Shown here piece by piece: positions 62,394-64,000 of a stretch of 64,000 nt of DNA. Within the stretch, counting starts at the first letter, position 1. Every line of letters starts with the position of its first letter. The notes under the pieces are model-generated. The model had not been told where the DNA came from, did not search any database, and was given only the letters and a program-made list of their open reading frames with translations. The position numbers and the translations under genes were made by a program. Location: contig VFFE01007255.1 of NCBI GenBank assembly GCA_008921705.1, forward strand, positions 4,074,371-4,138,370. The letters run 5' to 3'. The stretch comes from Burhinus oedicnemus (Eukaryota; Chordata; Aves; Charadriiformes; Burhinidae).

Positions 62394-64000
62394 GGTGAGA
62401 TGCCCGAGAGCGACAGAGGCGCTGCCGCTGCTGCCCAGAGCTCGCTAGGCAGCGCTTTCCAAGGGTGTGTTGAACGAGTGGGCTGGTCTTTTCTCTGGAT
62501 TTCCCTACAAGAAAGTGCACACCCTCTCTCCCAACATTCTCAGACACTCCGCACACGGATCCAATTTCTCAGAAAAGACAGCAGCTTTGCACTGTTCCCA
62601 TCTATCACCCTAAGGTTACTGCAACAGAGTGGGAAAAGAAACACCTTTTACTGCAAACAATGGAAGTTCCCTGTATTTTCCTTAACGAGGTAAGTCTGGT
62701 GTAAGAAGGAAACCCTTTACTTCTAATCTGGTGTAAGCATCTCTAGGAACATCTGTGTGATTTATGGAAGTAGCCATAGTTACAGTCAAAGAAACCAGCT
62801 TTCAGACCACCACCTGCCCCAGGGCTCAGGCAAGACCCTAGGCATAACCATGAACAGGTATTTATTTTCTTCTTCATGCAGTACTTCCTTGCAGCTCCAA
62901 TCCAGAAGCAATCCCTGCCCCCAAAAGCTGATGGCTAGATACACATCCATTTTACCTTGCGATTGCTTTGAAGCAAGTCGAAGTAAGACTCCTTGCAAAT
63001 CCACCACAGAACAGAGGAGTTTGGGTTTAAAGGCAGATTAGTGCTTGGGTACAGCATTAGAGGACAGGGCTTAGAGCCGGACAGTCCCTTCCCTCTCTAA
63101 TAAAGCTGACCTGCCTTTAAGGCAACCGGAAAAACTTCAATTCAGCATTTCACCTGTCTGAAAGGTGCCAACTCCATCGCCATCTAACCCTGCCAGTGCT
63201 GACAAACTTGTCACACTGGCCTGCCTGCAGCTCAGGTTCCCAAGCTGGCTCAGGAGCGTGCCGCTTCGGCTCTGCGCTGCTTGGACAGGCAGCAGCCACA
63301 CACGCGCTCCAGCTGCTCCGCTGCGCGGGCTCTCAGTCAAGCTTCCTCCCGCACCAGCTCCAGGACCCGTCTTTTACTTTCGGCTTTTGAACTCTCGCTC
63401 CATCACTTCGCAGGGATCACTGAGTGGCCAGGAAACGACAGCTACGTCAGTTCTCCACTAAAACAGGACACGGGTGGATTTGGGTCTGTGGCTAGTTGTA
63501 GAATTTAAAAGAACGAGATCACCCTGGTGAACCCCCACAGTACAGCACCTTGAAATTCAGTTGGTTTCAAGGGAGCATCTAATACATCTGAATTTTTATT
63601 CCATGTAACACCAAAATACATTTCAAGTTTCTCACATCTGTGAATCATGCCATCGTGGACAGACAGACAATTGCCTCCTCCACTACTGCCCTTGGTGGGA
63701 CCCTGGTCATTTGGGGTCTGTGCAGTACAGCCAGGCTTTGCTCAACAACAGTGTCAGTTAAAACAAAGCTTCACTAATGCCACGTGCACATGAAATGCTC
63801 CAGGGGTAACGAATCCCTGCTGCAACCCTAGGGGTCTGCACTACGCTTGATTTGAGCCGTGAGCACATTCAGACCTGGGATACGTTGCTTCTCACTGACA
63901 GGTAGCACCTGACAATCCCTCTCCCCACCCCAGGTTCCACAACACGTATCTCATCCTCTCCTCTTCATGAAAATGGGTGGTCTGCCTGGAGATTGATCTT
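62394..64000. other. Upstream flank of ST6GALNAC1
   Basis: Should hold the 5' UTR and promoter of ST6GALNAC1. No CpG island, TATA box in a convincing position or further exon was identified. In human the next gene is MXRA7; no part of it is seen before the window ends. Confidence 0.55.

Overview
This window looks like nuclear DNA from a bird. The evidence is a 3'-terminal CR1 retrotransposon at about 38.8-39.4 kb with the typical avian 3' end, short introns with GT/AG boundaries, and a gene order matching human 17q25: SNHG16 on +, then ST6GALNAC2 and ST6GALNAC1 on -. The species cannot be fixed from the sequence alone.

Region by region. 1-25.1 kb: no coding exon, RNA gene or well-defined mobile element recognised. 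It does hold a 108-bp near-perfect inverted duplication (10261-10368 and 10967-11074) enclosing an old palindromic amniote-type repeat, plus simple repeats. 25.2-29 kb: a CpG-island promoter with a TCTCGCGAGA element and a 5'TOP-like start opens a non-coding snoRNA host gene on +, the apparent SNHG16 homologue. It carries two SNORD1 C/D snoRNAs whose guides pair with the ACAGGGATAAC segment of 28S rRNA. 29-31.3 kb: intergenic, or the 3' UTR of the next gene. 31.3-41.5 kb: complete nine-exon ST6GALNAC2 on -, 372 residues, with the CR1 copy in intron 1. 41.5-49.8 kb: intergenic. 49.8-62.4 kb: complete nine-exon ST6GALNAC1 on -, 570 residues, with two AATAAA signals about 750 bp beyond the stop. 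62.4-64 kb: upstream flank of ST6GALNAC1, nothing recognised.

The two sialyltransferases are tandem paralogues with matching exon phases in their catalytic halves. Both should be type II Golgi membrane enzymes that add sialic acid in alpha2,6 linkage to O-linked GalNAc on mucin-type glycoproteins. ST6GALNAC1 has a long stem with a 14-15 residue tandem repeat encoded in exon 2; ST6GALNAC2 has a short stem. The snoRNA host is functionally unrelated (rRNA 2'-O-methylation) and is a neighbour only by conserved synteny. I found no clearly new biological system. The points most worth a second look are the snoRNA host locus, the coding repeat in the ST6GALNAC1 stem, the inverted duplication at 10-11 kb, and the absence of recognisable PRCD or CYGB exons in the left 25 kb.
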